DNA of 64,000 nucleotides from an uncultured Prevotellaceae bacterium (GTDB lineage Bacteria; Bacteroidota; Bacteroidia; Bacteroidales; Bacteroidaceae): the NCBI GenBank assembly GCA_902778255.1, contig CACYXD010000009.1, forward strand, positions 1 through 64,000, given 5' to 3'. This document shows positions 62,322 through 64,000 of this stretch, in pieces; the stretch's first letter is position 1, and the number at the start of each line of letters is the position of its first letter. The position numbers were made by a program, and so were the translations under genes. Under the pieces are notes generated by a model. That model was not told the origin of the DNA. It did no database searches and saw nothing but the letters and a program-made list of their open reading frames with translations.

Positions 62322-62786
62322 TTATAGTTGTATGCTCTCAATACGCAGTTTCAAGAGGCCGGCTGGTACGCGCACCGTCACTTCATCGCCTACTTTCTTG
62401 CCAAGCAGGGCTTCGGCAATAGGCGATTTGATGGAGATCTTGCCTTCACGCAGGTTGGCCTCATGCGGACTGGCAATGGTATAAGTCATACGGGCATTGG
62501 TGTTGAGGTTGGTCATCTCTACCCTACTCAACAGTCCTACGCTTTCGCCACCCAGACGGGATTTATCTATCACCCTGGCATTTTCCAATACCCGCTGCAT
62601 AAAACGTATACGCCCTAAAAGGCGTCCCTGCTCACGTTTGGCGGCATGATACTCGAAGTTCTCGCTCAAGTCGCCCTTATCGCGCGCCTCGGCAATAGCG
62701 TCACGTACCTGCGGCAGTTCAACGCTTTCCAACTGTTTTAATTCGGCTACCAGTTTATCGTAGCCCTCTTGCGACATATATTCCAT
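62322..62786 (-). CDS. greA: Transcription elongation factor GreA
   Basis: A 154-aa factor that rescues backtracked RNA polymerase. The N-terminal coiled coil carries the cleavage-inducing acidic tip (R-D-K-G-D-L-S-E-N-F-E-Y-H-A-A-K) and the C-terminal FKBP-like domain ends in the family pattern (S-P-I-A-E-A-L-L-G-K-K-V-G-D). I start at MEYMSQEGYD, giving the typical length; the longer ORF passes through the promoter. Confidence 0.95.
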   Translation of the reverse strand: MEYMSQEGYDKLVAELKQLESVELPQVRDAIAEARDKGDLSENFEYHAAKREQGRLLGRIRFMQRVLENARVIDKSRLGGESVGLLSRVEMTNLNTNARMTYTIASPHEANLREGKISIKSPIAEALLGKKVGDEVTVRVPAGLLKLRIESIQL

Positions 62787-62812
62787 GATAGTCCTTATTT
62801 CATTCGTGAGCG

Positions 62813-62844
62813 CAAAGTTACAAAACATTTCGTGAACAGGCAAA
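62813..62844 (-). promoter_or_regulatory. greA operon promoter
   Basis: Minus strand: TTTG (62841-62844), a 20-nt spacer and TAACTTTG (62813-62820). Confidence 0.72.
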
Positions 62845-62891
62845 CGAATACCCACAAATCTTTCGTCAAATAAAAAAACTAATACTTTTCC

Positions 62892-62922
62892 TTTGTAGTT
62901 TGCAAAAAAGAATGTACTTTTG
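62892..62922 (+). promoter_or_regulatory. Promoter of the DUF4301 gene
   Basis: TTTG at 62892-62895, a 19-nt spacer and TACTTTTG at 62915-62922, divergent from the greA promoter. Confidence 0.68.
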
Positions 62923-62957
62923 TAGGGCAAAAGAAATAACCCTAAAAACAAGCTAAT

Positions 62958-64000
62958 ATGTTATCAGAAAAAGACCTTAAACAGATTGCCCTGCGTGGCA
63001 TCACAGAGAAACAGATTGAGACTCAGCTGAAGGAGTTTGAGACAGGTTTTCCATTTCTTAAATTAGAGGCCGCCGCTGCAGTAGGAAACGGCATCGTGGC
63101 TCCTAACGAGAATGAGCGCAAGCAATATGTGAAAGCGTGGGAGGACTACAAGGCTGCAGGCAAGCGTATCGTAAAGTTCGTACCCGCCTCTGGTGCCGCC
63201 AGCCGTATGTTCAAGAATATGTTCGCATTCGTGGATGCCGACTACGACGTGCCCACCACTGATTTCGAGAAGAAATACTTCAACGAGATTGAGAAGTTTG
63301 CCTTCTACGAGGCACTGGATGCTGTTTGCGTGAAGAACGAGGGCAAGGGCATCAAGGCGCTGATGGCAGAAGGCAACTATAAGGCTGTGGCTGCCAACAT
63401 GCTGAAGGCCGAGGGGCTGAACTACGGACAGCTGCCAAAGGGTATGCTGCTGTTCCATAAATATGCCGAGGGTGCTCGCACACCTATGGAGGAGCACTTG
63501 GTAGAGGGTGCGTTCTATGCCGCCTCAAAGGGTGAGGCCCACGTACACTTCACCGTGAGTCACGACCATTTGGAATTCTTCAAAGCAAAGGTGGCTGAAA
63601 AGGCCGACGGCTTTGCAAAGAAATACGGCATCAAATACGATATCACCTTCTCTGAACAGAAGCCAAGCACAGATACCGTAGCAGCCAATCCCGACAACAC
63701 GCCTTTCCGCGAGGCCGACGGCTCATTGCTGTTCCGTCCAGGCGGTCACGGCGCCCTGATAGAGAACCTGAACGAGATTGAGGCCGATGTGATCTTCATC
63801 AAGAATATCGACAACGTGGTGCCTGATCGTTTGAAGCCAGAGACCGTAGAATGGAAGCAGGTCATTGCCGGCGTACTGGTGAGTCTGCAGAAGCAGGCCT
63901 TCGAGTATCTGCGTATCCTCGATGGCAACCCATCAGAGGCTCAAATCGCCGAAATCGCCAAGTTCGTAGAAAAGAACCTCTGCACCAACCCCAAGAATAA
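62958..64000 (+). CDS. DUF4301 family protein (3' end outside the window)
   Basis: The first 347 codons of an open frame that runs off the window. It starts M-L-S-E-K-D-L-K-Q-I-A and contains V-P-A-S-G-A-A-S-R-M-F-K near residue 76 and F-R-P-G-G-H-G-A-L-I-E-N-L-N near 257, both typical of the DUF4301 family of Bacteroidetes. The function is unknown; the G-A-A-S-R-M-F-K loop resembles nucleotidyltransferase substrate loops, an inference only. Two promoter elements precede it. Confidence 0.85.
   Translation, partial: MLSEKDLKQIALRGITEKQIETQLKEFETGFPFLKLEAAAAVGNGIVAPNENERKQYVKAWEDYKAAGKRIVKFVPASGAASRMFKNMFAFVDADYDVPTTDFEKKYFNEIEKFAFYEALDAVCVKNEGKGIKALMAEGNYKAVAANMLKAEGLNYGQLPKGMLLFHKYAEGARTPMEEHLVEGAFYAASKGEAHVHFTVSHDHLEFFKAKVAEKADGFAKKYGIKYDITFSEQKPSTDTVAANPDNTPFREADGSLLFRPGGHGALIENLNEIEADVIFIKNIDNVVPDRLKPETVEWKQVIAGVLVSLQKQAFEYLRILDGNPSEAQIAEIAKFVEKNLCTNPKN

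Overview
The window looks like a chromosomal stretch of a Bacteroidales bacterium, most likely Prevotellaceae (Prevotella/Xylanibacter-like). The reasons are the Bacteroidetes promoter signature (TTTG, 19-20 nt, TAnnTTTG) ahead of many genes, a SusC/SusD pair, LruC, DUF4494 and DUF4301 family proteins, A-rich leaders without clear Shine-Dalgarno sequences, and secreted proteins that end in a short GKK-type tail. I found no rRNA, tRNA, CRISPR array, prophage or intact insertion sequence.

Layout. 1-12.3 kb: a His-rich CobW-type metallochaperone GTPase, glyA, a 1448-residue multidomain secreted CotH protein, a minus-strand cluster (membrane-anchored pseudokinase, DUF4494, yggS), then an aminotransferase and a LolC/E-type permease. 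12.4-22.5 kb: two tandem AMP-forming acyl-CoA ligases, a small secreted protein overlapping a Cthe_2159-type beta-helix protein, a Crp/Fnr regulator, lepA, a cation diffusion facilitator and a small lipoprotein. 22.5-32 kb: pheT-yebC, the aromatic amino acid operon (pheA, aminotransferase, DAHP synthase-chorismate mutase, tyrA), a TPR protein and tatAC. 32-36 kb: an unknown gene, a 93-bp dispersed repeat, and a DpnII-type (GATC) restriction-modification cluster (DpnD-PcfM-like, Dam-like methylase, endonuclease, second methylase). 36-51.3 kb: a pectin-directed region (LruC lipoprotein, pectinesterase-like protein, SusC, SusD, DUF4957/DUF5123-like lipoprotein, small secreted protein, PL1-like pectate lyase). 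51.3-55.5 kb: an AT-richer accessory stretch (NUC1 nuclease lipoprotein, unknown genes, archaeal-type ATPase, lipoprotein). 55.5-64 kb: a glycogen operon (debranching enzyme, GT4 glycosyltransferase, GH57 with a histone-like tail), a lipid kinase, miaA, greA and a truncated DUF4301 gene.

The strongest new-looking signal is upstream of pheA, on the minus strand. A full promoter is followed by a 24-codon leader ORF with eight consecutive Phe/Tyr codons. A segment inside that ORF is perfectly complementary over 10 nt to the 5' arm of a terminator-like hairpin just before pheA. This is a complete candidate Phe/Tyr transcription attenuator controlling the whole aromatic branch. Second-tier signals surround the GATC restriction cluster: helically phased GATC sites next to its first promoter, a nested roughly 140-bp inverted repeat in the methylase leader, and a 22-bp tandem repeat array in the divergent intergenic region.
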